Of a stretch of 53,948 nucleotides of DNA, positions 23,938 to 32,385 are shown piece after piece (positions within the stretch are counted from its first letter, which is position 1; each line of letters begins with the position of its first letter). The notes beneath the pieces are model-generated. The model worked only from the letters and a program-made list of their open reading frames with translations. It ran no database searches and was not told the origin of the DNA. The stretch comes from CALXXL01 sp034926605 (lineage in GTDB: Bacteria; Verrucomicrobiota; Lentisphaeria; Victivallales; Victivallaceae). Where the stretch lies: assembly GCA_034926605.1 (NCBI GenBank), contig JAYFQV010000020.1, forward strand, positions 1 to 53,948. Direction: 5' to 3'. A program made the position numbers and the translations under genes.

Positions 23938-26448
23938 TTGAGCAAAAAACTGTTGATCGTGGAATCCCCGACCAAGGCGCGCACCATCACCCGCATGCTT
24001 GGTACGGACTACAAAATCATGGCGTCGATGGGACATGTGCGCGACCTGCCCGAACGCAGCTTCGGAGTGGACATTCAGCACGATTTCGCCCCGATTTATA
24101 CCGATACTCCGCGCAGCCGCAAAGTGGTTGCCGACCTCAAAAGCGCGGTAAAACGCGCCGGAGAGGTCTATCTGGCGCCGGACCCTGACCGCGAAGGGGA
24201 AGCCATCGCCTGGCACCTGTCCGAACTGTTGAAGGAAGATTTCAAAAAAGATTTCAAGCGAGTCACTTTTCATGAGGTAACGAAGCAGGCGATCGAGCGT
24301 GCGCTGGAGCATCCCGGCTCCATAAACATGGCGCTGGTCGACTCACAGCAGGCGCGCCGGGTGCTGGACCGCATTGTCGGCTACCAGGTCAGTCCGCTGC
24401 TGTGGTCGCGCATCACTCGCGGCATCAGCGCCGGCCGGGTGCAGAGCGTGGCTCTGCGGCTGGTGGTGGAGCGCGAACGGCAGATACTCGCGTTCGAGTC
24501 CGAAGAATACTGGAACATCTCCGCGATGATGAAAGCCGACTCCGGCGCCGAGTTCGCAGCAAAACTGGTAAAGATAAACGGTTCCGATACCGAACTTCAC
24601 AACGAGGCCGATGCCGCCGCCGCCGTAACCGACCTGCTCGACAACACACCTTTCGTCATTGAGGCGGTCAGTACCTCGAAACGGCAGCGCACCGCGCCGC
24701 CGCCATTCACCACCAGTACCATGCAGCAGTTCGCAAACAGCGCGCTGCATTTCTCCGCCAGCGCCACCATGCGCTATGCGCAGCAGCTCTATGAAGGCGT
24801 GAACCTCGGCCAAAGCGAGGCGGTGGGTCTTATCACCTACATGCGTACCGACTCCGTGAACATCGCCCGCGAAGCACAGCTTTCCGCGCTTGATTTCATC
24901 GCCGCGACTTATGGAGCCGAATACCGCCCAGCCAAACCCAACTTTTTCCGCAGCAAGGGTCTGGCGCAGGAAGCCCACGAGGCGATCCGCCCCACCGACG
25001 TGCGCCGGACCCCGGAGAGCCTCTCCGGCGTGCTCGACAGCGCTCAGCTCAAGCTCTACACTCTGATCTGGAACCGCTTCGTAGCCAGCCAGATGTCTCC
25101 CGCCAGAATCAAAGCTCTGGCGGTGGATACCGTCAAAACCGCCGCCTCGGGCAAAACCTATCTGTTGCGCTCCAACGCGCAGGTCACCGAGTTCCCCGGT
25201 TTCCTCGCGGTTTTTCCGGAAAAGAACAAGGAAGAGTCTATCGAAAATATGCGATTGCTCTCCTCGCTGGAGAAAAACTCCGGCTGTGCGGTCAAAAGCG
25301 TGGATCCCGAACAGAAGTTCACCGAACCGCCGCCGCGTTACACCGAAGCCACACTAATCAAGGAACTCGAGGAAAACGGCATCGGCCGCCCATCCACCTA
25401 CGCCACCATCCTCAAAACCATTCAGGCCCGGGCCTACGTGGTGCGCGAGAAAAACGCGCTGGTGCCGTCCGAACTCGGATTTCAGGTCAACGACCTGCTG
25501 GTGGAAGCGCTGCCGGAACTGTTTCAGGTTGCGTTCACCCGCAAAATGGAGGGCGAACTCGATGAGATCGAGGCCGGCAAAATCCGGTGGACAAAAATGC
25601 TTCACTCGTTTTACAACCAGTTCCAGCCCTGGCTTGAAAACGCCAAGGCCGCGGGTGCCGCCGATGCAAACGAATCGGTGCGGATGCTCGATCTGCTCGG
25701 GGGAGTGAAGTGGAATGAACCGGTGAAGGTTGGTCGCAAAGTCTATGACGACCGCAAATTTTTCGACTCCATCGCCCAGAAATACGCCGCCAACAGCCGG
25801 CTTTCCCAAAAACAATTCGTATCCCTGGTGGAGCTGGCCGCAAAATACCGCGACCAGCTGCCCGGAGCGGAAGATGTGGTAAAAGATCTGGGCGCCGAAG
25901 CCGAATTCAACGCCGCGTGTGACAAAGTGATCGCGTTGCGCGAACGTGCGGCGGCGGCGGCCACCACCGGAGATCCCGAGCGCTACCGCGACATCTTCAA
26001 AGCGTTCGATCAGGTGAAGTGGGAAGCGCCGACAGCACGGCGCGGCCGCAGTTTCGATGATCGCAAATTCTTCCTGTCTCTCGAGGAACAGGCCGAAAGC
26101 GGCCGTACCCTGTCCGACAAGCAGCTCGGTGTATTGCGCAAGCTGGCGATGAAGTACCGGCAGAACATTGCGGACTTCGACGCATTGTCGGCAAAGCTGA
26201 ATCTCGGAGCCGAGGAAAAAGAACCCGCCGCCCCCGCCGAACAGACTGGCGGCGACGACGGCGTCCGGGCGCTGCTGGACAAATTCGCCAAGGTCGCAAA
26301 CTGGGCCGAGCCCGTGCGCCGCGGCCGCCGGGTGTACGACGACCAGGCATTTTACAAATCGCTGGCCGACCAGTTCGCCAACGGCAAGAACCTCAGCGAA
26401 AAACAGGTGGCCGCCCTGCGCAAGCTGGCCACCAAGTACGAACTCTGA
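23938..26448 (+). CDS. topA: DNA topoisomerase I with C-terminal triple repeat
   Basis: This 836-aa type IA topoisomerase relaxes negative supercoils. The start is TTG (23938): the family's first residues KKLLIVESPTKA follow at once. Toprim motifs are KLLIVESPTKAR and APDPDREGEAIAWHL, and the active-site Tyr is Y301 in GLITYMRTDS. Where E. coli has zinc fingers, residues about 581-836 hold three copies of a 60-residue repeat (581-643, 682-743 and 776-836) with the pattern W-x-E-P, G-R-x-x-x-D-D, F-(F/Y)-x-S-L and L-S-x-K-Q...L-x-K-L-A-x-K-Y. No CxxC zinc motif is left. The repeats probably take over single-strand binding. Confidence 0.95.
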   Translation: MSKKLLIVESPTKARTITRMLGTDYKIMASMGHVRDLPERSFGVDIQHDFAPIYTDTPRSRKVVADLKSAVKRAGEVYLAPDPDREGEAIAWHLSELLKEDFKKDFKRVTFHEVTKQAIERALEHPGSINMALVDSQQARRVLDRIVGYQVSPLLWSRITRGISAGRVQSVALRLVVERERQILAFESEEYWNISAMMKADSGAEFAAKLVKINGSDTELHNEADAAAAVTDLLDNTPFVIEAVSTSKRQRTAPPPFTTSTMQQFANSALHFSASATMRYAQQLYEGVNLGQSEAVGLITYMRTDSVNIAREAQLSALDFIAATYGAEYRPAKPNFFRSKGLAQEAHEAIRPTDVRRTPESLSGVLDSAQLKLYTLIWNRFVASQMSPARIKALAVDTVKTAASGKTYLLRSNAQVTEFPGFLAVFPEKNKEESIENMRLLSSLEKNSGCAVKSVDPEQKFTEPPPRYTEATLIKELEENGIGRPSTYATILKTIQARAYVVREKNALVPSELGFQVNDLLVEALPELFQVAFTRKMEGELDEIEAGKIRWTKMLHSFYNQFQPWLENAKAAGAADANESVRMLDLLGGVKWNEPVKVGRKVYDDRKFFDSIAQKYAANSRLSQKQFVSLVELAAKYRDQLPGAEDVVKDLGAEAEFNAACDKVIALRERAAAAATTGDPERYRDIFKAFDQVKWEAPTARRGRSFDDRKFFLSLEEQAESGRTLSDKQLGVLRKLAMKYRQNIADFDALSAKLNLGAEEKEPAAPAEQTGGDDGVRALLDKFAKVANWAEPVRRGRRVYDDQAFYKSLADQFANGKNLSEKQVAALRKLATKYEL

Positions 26449-26470
26449 CCTGCCAAGACAGGTTTTCGCG

Positions 26471-26521
26471 GGCCGTCCGGCCCGGCGGCATATTGCCTCC
26501 GCCGGACGGTCAGTTTGTTTT
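26471..26521 (+). terminator. topA terminator
   Basis: An 11-bp stem (GGCCGTCCGGC 26471-26481 with GCCGGACGGTC 26501-26511, one G-T pair) with a 19-nt loop is followed by AGTTTGTTTT. It begins 22 nt after the topA stop. Confidence 0.8.
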
Positions 26522-26553
26522 AAACCAAAACCGATTACCTACACCAGACCGGC

Positions 26554-26586
26554 AAAAAAAAAAGAGCGGAAGCAATCAGCTCCCGC
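26554..26586 (-). terminator. trxA terminator
   Basis: On the minus strand GCGGGAGC pairs with GCTTCCGC (26586-26579 with 26573-26566, one G-T pair) over a 5-nt loop and is followed by TC and a run of ten T. Confidence 0.88.
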
Positions 26587-26605
26587 CCGAAAACGCCACT
26601 ACAGA

Positions 26606-26917
26606 TCACATGGATTTCTTTATGAAATCGGTCAACTTCACCTTGCTCTGGATGCCGGAAACCTGATTCACCGCTTTGCCGTCCTTGAACACGATAAAAG
26701 TCGGAACATTGGAAACGCCGTGCGCGGCGGCCGCTTCCGGCGAATCTTCGATATTGAACTTGTAACATGACGCACCTTCGATTTCTCCGGACACCTGGTC
26801 GAACACCGGCAACATCATCTTGCAGGGGCCGCACCATGTGGCCCAGAAATCCACCACCGCCACTCCGGACGCTATCGCCGCGCCGAGTTCATCTTTATTG
26901 AGTTCCTTGACTGCCAT
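26606..26917 (-). CDS. trxA: Thioredoxin
   Basis: This 103-aa cytoplasmic thiol-disulfide reductase has the active site W28-C29-G30-P31-C32, the buried Asp23 ahead of FWATW, and the cis-proline VPTF segment. Length and order of elements match thioredoxin 1. A strong Shine-Dalgarno (GGAGGTG) precedes the ATG. It is monocistronic, with its own promoter and terminator. Confidence 0.95.
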   Translation of the reverse strand: MAVKELNKDELGAAIASGVAVVDFWATWCGPCKMMLPVFDQVSGEIEGASCYKFNIEDSPEAAAAHGVSNVPTFIVFKDGKAVNQVSGIQSKVKLTDFIKKSM

Positions 26918-26948
26918 AACACACCTCCTTCATTCTATTCAACTAACC

Positions 26949-26978
26949 ATAATAGACACACTTTTTGAGAAAAATCAA
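26949..26978 (-). promoter_or_regulatory. trxA promoter
   Basis: Minus-strand TTGATT (26978-26973), 18-bp spacer, TATTAT (26954-26949). It lies back to back with the plus-strand promoter at 26981-27008, only 2 bp apart. Confidence 0.65.
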
Positions 26979-26980
26979 TA

Positions 26981-27008
26981 TTGCATTCATCTTAAAGTGT
27001 GATATAAT
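26981..27008 (+). promoter_or_regulatory. Promoter of the GYF/RDD gene, leaderless layout
   Basis: TTGCAT (26981-26986), 16-bp spacer, consensus TATAAT (27003-27008). Transcription should begin near 27015, one or two bases from the ATG at 27016, which leaves no room for a ribosome site. Confidence 0.7.
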
Positions 27009-27015
27009 ATTTGAC

Positions 27016-27906
27016 ATGGAATATTTATACAAAGATGCCGAAGGATGCGAGCAGGGCCCCATCGGAGTACGCCGGGTGATCGAATTGATCGACGACGGCG
27101 TTATAACCACCGATACCCCTTTACGCAAAACCACCATCGGCTCCTGGAATCCCGCCGGTTCGCACCGCGCGTTCCAGGAGCTGTTCGACCCGTTGTGCGC
27201 CCCGGTGGAAAAAAACCTGCCGAAAATGCTCCATTCCGACGGTTCCCACTACGAAACCACCGCCGCCAGAAAGATCGCGGAGATGATGGACTCATCCGAA
27301 GCCGAGCCGGCGAGAAATGCGATGCTTAACTGGGTGGTCTACCGCCACCGGATCCATGCGGGACTCATCGATCTGTTCATCCATCTGGTGGCGCTGGCCG
27401 TCATAGCCGCCGGAGTGCTGCAGTGGAACTGGGACACCGGTAGCGTATGGGAATGGAACGGCGGAAACAGTTTCAGCGAGGCCAAGAGTAGAAAAGCCCC
27501 CGGCGACCTGTACACCCTGTGGAAGGGCGGTGTTTCCTGCTACTCCCGGCCATACCGCGACACGACTGGAAACGTTGTATCAAGATATTGGCTGGATGTG
27601 GCCGACCCGGAAAACCGGGTGCATATTCTGTTCGATCTCCAGCCGCTCGCCATCATTGCGGCTAAATTTTTTGCCGGTTATCTGGCGCTGTATGCGCTGA
27701 TCGGTCTGGCGATCAAGCAGCAGACGCTGGGAATGGGCACCGTCAACCTGCATCTGCTCGACAATTACGGCCGCCGCGCCTCCCAGTCGCGCAGCCTGCT
27801 GTTCGCCATTCTATGGCTGCTGATCGGAATATTTTACCCGCTTACCGCCCTGTTCACCAACGGCCTCGGGCTGCATTCCAAACTCTCGGGCACCCAGGTG
27901 AAATGA
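27016..27906 (+). CDS. GYF_2-RDD domain membrane protein
   Basis: The 296-aa protein starts with a GYF_2-type module (YLYKDAEGCEQGPIG...VITTDTPLRK...GSWNPAG, residues 3-50), often a peptide-binding or scaffold domain. An RDD membrane domain follows: YRHRIHAGLIDLFIHLVALAVI near 110, a soluble insert, then two more membrane segments (about 215-240 and 258-278). Function in this family is unknown; transport or envelope scaffolding have been proposed. An upstream in-frame Met at 26965 lies in the promoter, so ATG 27016 is the start. Ends in ATGA overlap with a 27-codon frame. Confidence 0.82.
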   Translation: MEYLYKDAEGCEQGPIGVRRVIELIDDGVITTDTPLRKTTIGSWNPAGSHRAFQELFDPLCAPVEKNLPKMLHSDGSHYETTAARKIAEMMDSSEAEPARNAMLNWVVYRHRIHAGLIDLFIHLVALAVIAAGVLQWNWDTGSVWEWNGGNSFSEAKSRKAPGDLYTLWKGGVSCYSRPYRDTTGNVVSRYWLDVADPENRVHILFDLQPLAIIAAKFFAGYLALYALIGLAIKQQTLGMGTVNLHLLDNYGRRASQSRSLLFAILWLLIGIFYPLTALFTNGLGLHSKLSGTQVK

Positions 27907-27986
27907 CGCCACTGATCCGGATATTCAAATGGTACTTCTCCGGCTACCGTCAGCCAGTGGCACAAAGACAGGAGCCTGCCGACTGA
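27903..27986 (+). CDS. Possible 27-aa small protein linking two genes
   Basis: A frame of 27 codons starts with ATG overlapping the RDD stop (ATGA, 27903-27906) and ends with TGA sharing its A with the next gene's ATG (TGATG, 27984-27988). The peptide is MTPLIRIFKWYFSGYRQPVA followed by QRQEPAD: aromatic, basic, perhaps amphipathic. It may be a real small protein or a device to carry ribosomes to the DUF523 gene. No homology is recognised. Confidence 0.4.
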   Translation: MTPLIRIFKWYFSGYRQPVAQRQEPAD

Positions 27987-28459
27987 TGAAACCCGCCAAG
28001 CCGATAATTCTGGTCAGCCGCTGCCTGTGGGGAGACTCGGTGAGATACGACGGCGAAGCGCAGAGCATCCGCGGACAACTCGAACCCTACCGCGACCGCT
28101 TCAGGTTCCTGCCGTTCTGTCCCGAAGTCGGCTTCGGGCTGCCGGTGCCGCGGCCGTCGATGGCACTCTACTACACACCGGACGGCATCCGGCTGCGTCG
28201 CCGTAACGATGGATTCGACCTTACCGACACATTTGAATCGTGGCTTGAAAGCGTAGCGCTGCCGGAGTTGAGCGGAGCGATATTGAAGGCGAAGTCCCCC
28301 AGCTGCGGGCTGGGCACCACCAAGCTGTACGGTGACTCCGGCGAGCTGCTGCCGGACAAAACCGACGGTCTGTTCGCCGCGTTGCTGCGCCGTCGCCTCC
28401 CGAATCTTCCGATCGCGGACGAGACCTGCTTTTCCCGGCTGCTCGACGCGCCGTTCTAA
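27986..28459 (+). CDS. DUF523 family protein
   Basis: This 157-aa protein has the DUF523 landmarks: LVSRCLWGDSVRYDGE at the start, FCPEVGFGLPVPRP, and ILKAKSPSCGLGTTKLY with conserved Cys-Gly. The conserved cysteines (C15-type, CPE, SCG) suggest a metal or sulfur site, but the family's role is unproven. An earlier in-frame Met (27929) has no ribosome site; ATG 27986 follows AGGAG by 11-12 nt and couples to the small frame. Stop overlaps the convergent lipoprotein gene by 4 nt. Confidence 0.85.
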   Translation: MKPAKPIILVSRCLWGDSVRYDGEAQSIRGQLEPYRDRFRFLPFCPEVGFGLPVPRPSMALYYTPDGIRLRRRNDGFDLTDTFESWLESVALPELSGAILKAKSPSCGLGTTKLYGDSGELLPDKTDGLFAALLRRRLPNLPIADETCFSRLLDAPF

Positions 28460-29757
28460 CGGTAATCCACCACCATGACCTCGGGATCGGGTGAAGCCAG
28501 CTTCGCTTTCAGCGTGTCGGAAAGCTCGCCCTTGGTCTGATTGAAAGATATCCTGGTCACCTTGGCCGGAACCCGTGCCAGTATTGCGTCCAGCTGTCCG
28601 GAATCGGCGGGATCGGCGCCGGAAGCTTCCGGTATCCCGGTGTTCAGCAGCAGCAGTTTGACCGGAACGCCTTCGGCCGCCGCCGCCCGCAATCCGGCCT
28701 CGCCGTAACGCAGGAAATCGTGTTCGTTCATCACTGCCGTCGCAGGGCGGCGGCCGTTCTGCCATGCCCGCACCGCCAGAGGCAGCGCCGAGCCGTCGAA
28801 TCCGACCGCGTCAACCATATCATAAGGCTTGAAGGCGAAAAGCCCCAGCACCTGACCTTCACTCCCCACCCACATGTCGCCGGATTTCACGGCTCCCAGC
28901 ACCGACATGGCGGGCACATAAAGATCGAACGCCGGTTTGAACCGCGCAGGCAGTTGAGCCGGAACCTGCGGCGTACCCGGCGGAATCACCGCCGCCTCTC
29001 CGCTGCCGAGCATCTTGCCGGCCAGAACGTTGTCCTGATACACCGCCAGCGCCGGCGAAAGTATGCCGGATACCACATTGCGCTGGAACCCGCGGTCATA
29101 GGCGGGCATGGCAAAGCGGCTATAAGACACCGGGCGCTGCAACTCGTCGATCTCCAGCCGGATCACAAACGGCAGATTGAACTTCTCCGAGGTGGCTAAC
29201 CCGTCCTGTATCTCGCGGTATATGTTCGCGGGCACCGCCTCGCGGTTGGGCAGTCCGGTGGCCGCCATCATTGAGGTCGGGCTGATGCGCACGGTTGAGA
29301 AACGGATGTCGCGGTCGCAGAGCACCAGAATCACCATTCCTGAATTAAGATTCCAGCGAGCGCATTGCGCCAACGCACCGACCAGTTCGGAAAACTGCGG
29401 CAGCGTGACCACCAGCGCCGAGCGGCGGCCGGTAAACGCGTCACCGACGGCAAGGCCGAGCGCGGCTCTCAAGTCCTCCTGCTGACGCGCCACGCACCCG
29501 CGGCTCCCGGCAAACGGCTCGGCCACCGCCAGCACACCCGGCGCGGGCACCACCGGCAATCTCCGCACGCCGGAATCGCAGAATGCCAAGGCCGCCGCTT
29601 CCGCCGTCGTCACTTGGCCTTCGGTCGGCGGCGCAAACACCGGAGCCTCTGAAGAGGCGAACAACCCCGGTTTCAGCGCCGCGATGGAATCATCGCCATC
29701 GGACGCGCAGCCAGCCAGCGCCAGCAACGCAAACATCCACAAAAAATGTCTTTTCAT
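28456..29757 (-). CDS. Lipoprotein with faint TPP-enzyme resemblance
   Basis: The 433-aa product is a lipoprotein (MKRHFLWMFALLALAGC, Cys 17). It otherwise lacks a recognised family. Some stretches recall thiamine-diphosphate enzymes of the 2-oxoacid:ferredoxin oxidoreductase type: AALGLAVGDAFTGRRSALVVTLPQF split like a VGD...cofactor loop, VILVLCDRD and FKPYDMVDAVGFDG like the VDPYD stretch. If related it is an exported, probably non-catalytic remnant. The start at 29757 is preferred over Met 29769 because GGAGGTG overlaps the latter. It begins 3 nt after pepD. Confidence 0.65.
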   Translation of the reverse strand: MKRHFLWMFALLALAGCASDGDDSIAALKPGLFASSEAPVFAPPTEGQVTTAEAAALAFCDSGVRRLPVVPAPGVLAVAEPFAGSRGCVARQQEDLRAALGLAVGDAFTGRRSALVVTLPQFSELVGALAQCARWNLNSGMVILVLCDRDIRFSTVRISPTSMMAATGLPNREAVPANIYREIQDGLATSEKFNLPFVIRLEIDELQRPVSYSRFAMPAYDRGFQRNVVSGILSPALAVYQDNVLAGKMLGSGEAAVIPPGTPQVPAQLPARFKPAFDLYVPAMSVLGAVKSGDMWVGSEGQVLGLFAFKPYDMVDAVGFDGSALPLAVRAWQNGRRPATAVMNEHDFLRYGEAGLRAAAAEGVPVKLLLLNTGIPEASGADPADSGQLDAILARVPAKVTRISFNQTKGELSDTLKAKLASPDPEVMVVDYR

Positions 29758-29759
29758 GC

Positions 29760-31187
29760 TCACCTCCATATTTCAGCCAGAAGAGCCGACAAAAATTCCC
29801 AAGTACGTTCCGTACTGCCGATGGACAACGATTCGTTGACCGAATGAACATTGTCCATGTCCGGCCCGAACGAGATCATCTGAAGCCTCGGATTTTTCTT
29901 CGCAAAAATGCCGCATTCAAGCCCGGCATGAATGACCTTAACCTGCGGCGCATGACCACGCATAGCTTCAAAAACCCGGAGCGCCGCCAGCAGCAAGGGA
30001 GAGTCCGAGCGCGGCTGCCAGCCGGGATAGCATTCACCGACAACGGCCGTCGCACCGCGCCGTTCAAACAAGGCGCACAAATCGGAAGTGATCGCCTCGC
30101 GGGCGGCATCGTCCTGCGCCCGCTGGGACAGCAGTACCCGGCATTTCTCTCCGTCGGACGCGACGATGGCCAAATTATCGGATACCGCCGGAACATTCCA
30201 CACCCGATCGAACTCCACCACCCCGGCCGGTACCGCCAGCAGCGACGAAATAATATTGGCGGCACATTCCGCAGTCCAGCCCATATCCGCCGCCGGAGCG
30301 GCGGACAGTTCGCCTTTCAGTCTTAAACCGTGAACCCCAAGCTCTACGGCATATCTTTCGCGCAAACCGGCCAGCGATTTTTCCAGAACCGCAAATCCGT
30401 CGGCCGCCACCACCGCCGATGCCGATGACGGTATCACGTTGCTGACCACGCCGCCGGAAAGCGAGATCACCCGCAGTTCCGGATGCTCCGCCAGCAGCTC
30501 AAGCAAAATCCTTATCGCATTGCCGCGGCCCTCGTGAATGTCGCTTCCGGAATGACCGCCGGGCAGACCAGAAACCCGCAGCACGGCGGTACTCGAATCA
30601 GCCGGCAGCGCCGACCATTCAAGCGGCCATTCGGCGGCAAGACGGGCGCCGCCGGCACAACCGACCACCAGCTCGGACTCCTTTTCGGAGTCCAGATTTA
30701 TAAGATAATCCGCGTCCAGCATGTCGGCGTCCAGTCCACCGGCTCCGCTGAGCCCGGTCTCCTCCTCCACCGTAAGCAGCACCGAAAGTTCCCCGGCGGC
30801 GGCGGTTTCCGTCAGCGCCGCCAGCGCCAGCGCCACACCGATGCCATTATCGGCTCCCAGGGTGGACAATCCGCCGGTATGCAAAATATCACCGGTTCGC
30901 ACCACGGCGACCGGTTCCGAGGTGAAGTCCCTGGTCCCGTCGGCCGAGCACGGCACCATGTCCAGATGTCCCTGCAATATCACGCGCGGCGCGCTTTCGC
31001 GGCCCGGCGCCGCGCGACGGGTAATCTTCAGGCTCCCGGAGCTGTCGCGCAAAGTTTCAAGATCGAGTTTCCGCGCCCAATTTTCGATTGCGTCGCCCAA
31101 AGCACGCTCATGTCCGGACGGATGCGGCACCGAACAAATCTTTTCAAACAGAGTCCAAACCACTCCTTCGGGGAAAATTCCGCTCAT
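29760..31187 (-). CDS. pepD: Aminoacyl-histidine dipeptidase (M20C)
   Basis: This 475-aa cytoplasmic zinc dipeptidase has the M20C signatures: ICSVPHPSGHE near residue 17, LQGHLDMVP (metal His/Asp), LGADNGIG (bridging Asp), TVEEETGLSGAG (catalytic Glu pair), and late VIHAGLECGIF. PepD enzymes cleave Xaa-His and other unspecific dipeptides. It overlaps the rodA stop by ATGA. Confidence 0.93.
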   Translation of the reverse strand: MSGIFPEGVVWTLFEKICSVPHPSGHERALGDAIENWARKLDLETLRDSSGSLKITRRAAPGRESAPRVILQGHLDMVPCSADGTRDFTSEPVAVVRTGDILHTGGLSTLGADNGIGVALALAALTETAAAGELSVLLTVEEETGLSGAGGLDADMLDADYLINLDSEKESELVVGCAGGARLAAEWPLEWSALPADSSTAVLRVSGLPGGHSGSDIHEGRGNAIRILLELLAEHPELRVISLSGGVVSNVIPSSASAVVAADGFAVLEKSLAGLRERYAVELGVHGLRLKGELSAAPAADMGWTAECAANIISSLLAVPAGVVEFDRVWNVPAVSDNLAIVASDGEKCRVLLSQRAQDDAAREAITSDLCALFERRGATAVVGECYPGWQPRSDSPLLLAALRVFEAMRGHAPQVKVIHAGLECGIFAKKNPRLQMISFGPDMDNVHSVNESLSIGSTERTWEFLSALLAEIWR

Positions 31188-32371
31188 GCTTCCACTTCCT
31201 TACGGTAACGGTATATTGATTGCAATATCCCCAGCATGCCCAGGTTGGTCGCCATAAACGACCCGCCGAAACTGACCAGCGGCAGCGGCAGCCCGCTTAT
31301 CGGCGCCAGGCCGATACACATGCCGATGTTGATATAACTGTGGGAAAACAGCAGCGCCGCCATGCCCACCGCGATATAGCGCCCGAACAAGTCCTCGGTC
31401 ATCAGCGCGATGCGCAGGCAGGAAAAAACCAGCACCATCTCAGCCAGCAGCAGCAAGGCCACGCCGACGAATCCGGTCTCCTCTGCGATGACCGAAAAGA
31501 TGAAGTCATTGTTGGTCACCGTCTGCGGCAGATACCCCAGACCGGACAGCGTACCCTGCCCGATGCCCTTGCCGTTCCATCCGCCGGAGCCCACCGCCAA
31601 TCGCGCCTGCCGGAGGTTGTAACCGGCCCCGTGGGGATCGATGTTCGGGTCAAGGAAGGTGGTTATCCGGGTCCGCTGATACGGCTTGAGCAGCGGATAT
31701 ATCTCGTAGACTTCGTTGAGCACCAGAAGCGGAATGAATATCACCGCGGCCAACACCGCGATAAGCGCCCAGCGCTTGCGCATCCCCGCGGCGAACATCA
31801 TGAAAGCGATGACCGGCACCAGCACGAAAGCGCTGCCGAAGTCCGGCTCGATCAGGATCAGCAGCATCGGCAGCAGCGCCACCAGCACCGGAACCCACAT
31901 ATGCCAGAAGTTCCGAATGTCGAATCCCGGACGCACCATGAGCGCCGACACCGCGATGATGGTGCCGATTTTCCCGGCTTCGGACGGTTGGATACGCAAT
32001 CCGACACCGGGAATCGCCAGCCAGCTGCGCGCGTTGTTGATCGGCGGGGAGAACAGCACCGCCACCAACAGAAAGATGCCGACGGCATAGATGAGCGGCG
32101 AGAGCACCTTCAGATAGCGATAATCGAAGTAGCTCATGATGAAAAACAGACCACCGCCGAAGCCGATCCACGCCATATGGCGCAGCCAGTTGCCGGGATG
32201 GTCGGTCTGAATGCCGGTGGAACGCACGAACACCACGCCGAATGCCATCAGCACCAGCGCACCGGCGATCTGCAGATAATCGAAACTGCCCAAAAAACGC
32301 CATACCGGCGTCAGAAGCCCGCCGGCGAACGGTCGTTTCTCATCGTCGCTGTCGGAGAGAAAGACGGGCAT
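31184..32371 (-). CDS. rodA: RodA/FtsW-family peptidoglycan polymerase
   Basis: This 395-aa SEDS glycosyltransferase polymerises lipid II. About ten membrane helices are visible, with SEDS signatures ARSWLAIPGVGLRIQPSE, LLILIEPDFGSAFVLVPV (catalytic-type Asp loop), and YINIGMCIGLAPISGLPLPLVSFGGS near the end. Overall length and the neighbour set (no ftsI next to it) favour RodA over FtsW, but the dcw operon at 1-6 kb lacks ftsW, so it may serve either process. Confidence 0.9.
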   Translation of the reverse strand: MPVFLSDSDDEKRPFAGGLLTPVWRFLGSFDYLQIAGALVLMAFGVVFVRSTGIQTDHPGNWLRHMAWIGFGGGLFFIMSYFDYRYLKVLSPLIYAVGIFLLVAVLFSPPINNARSWLAIPGVGLRIQPSEAGKIGTIIAVSALMVRPGFDIRNFWHMWVPVLVALLPMLLILIEPDFGSAFVLVPVIAFMMFAAGMRKRWALIAVLAAVIFIPLLVLNEVYEIYPLLKPYQRTRITTFLDPNIDPHGAGYNLRQARLAVGSGGWNGKGIGQGTLSGLGYLPQTVTNNDFIFSVIAEETGFVGVALLLLAEMVLVFSCLRIALMTEDLFGRYIAVGMAALLFSHSYINIGMCIGLAPISGLPLPLVSFGGSFMATNLGMLGILQSIYRYRKEVEA

Positions 32372-32385
32372 TTCGCGGTTTTACC

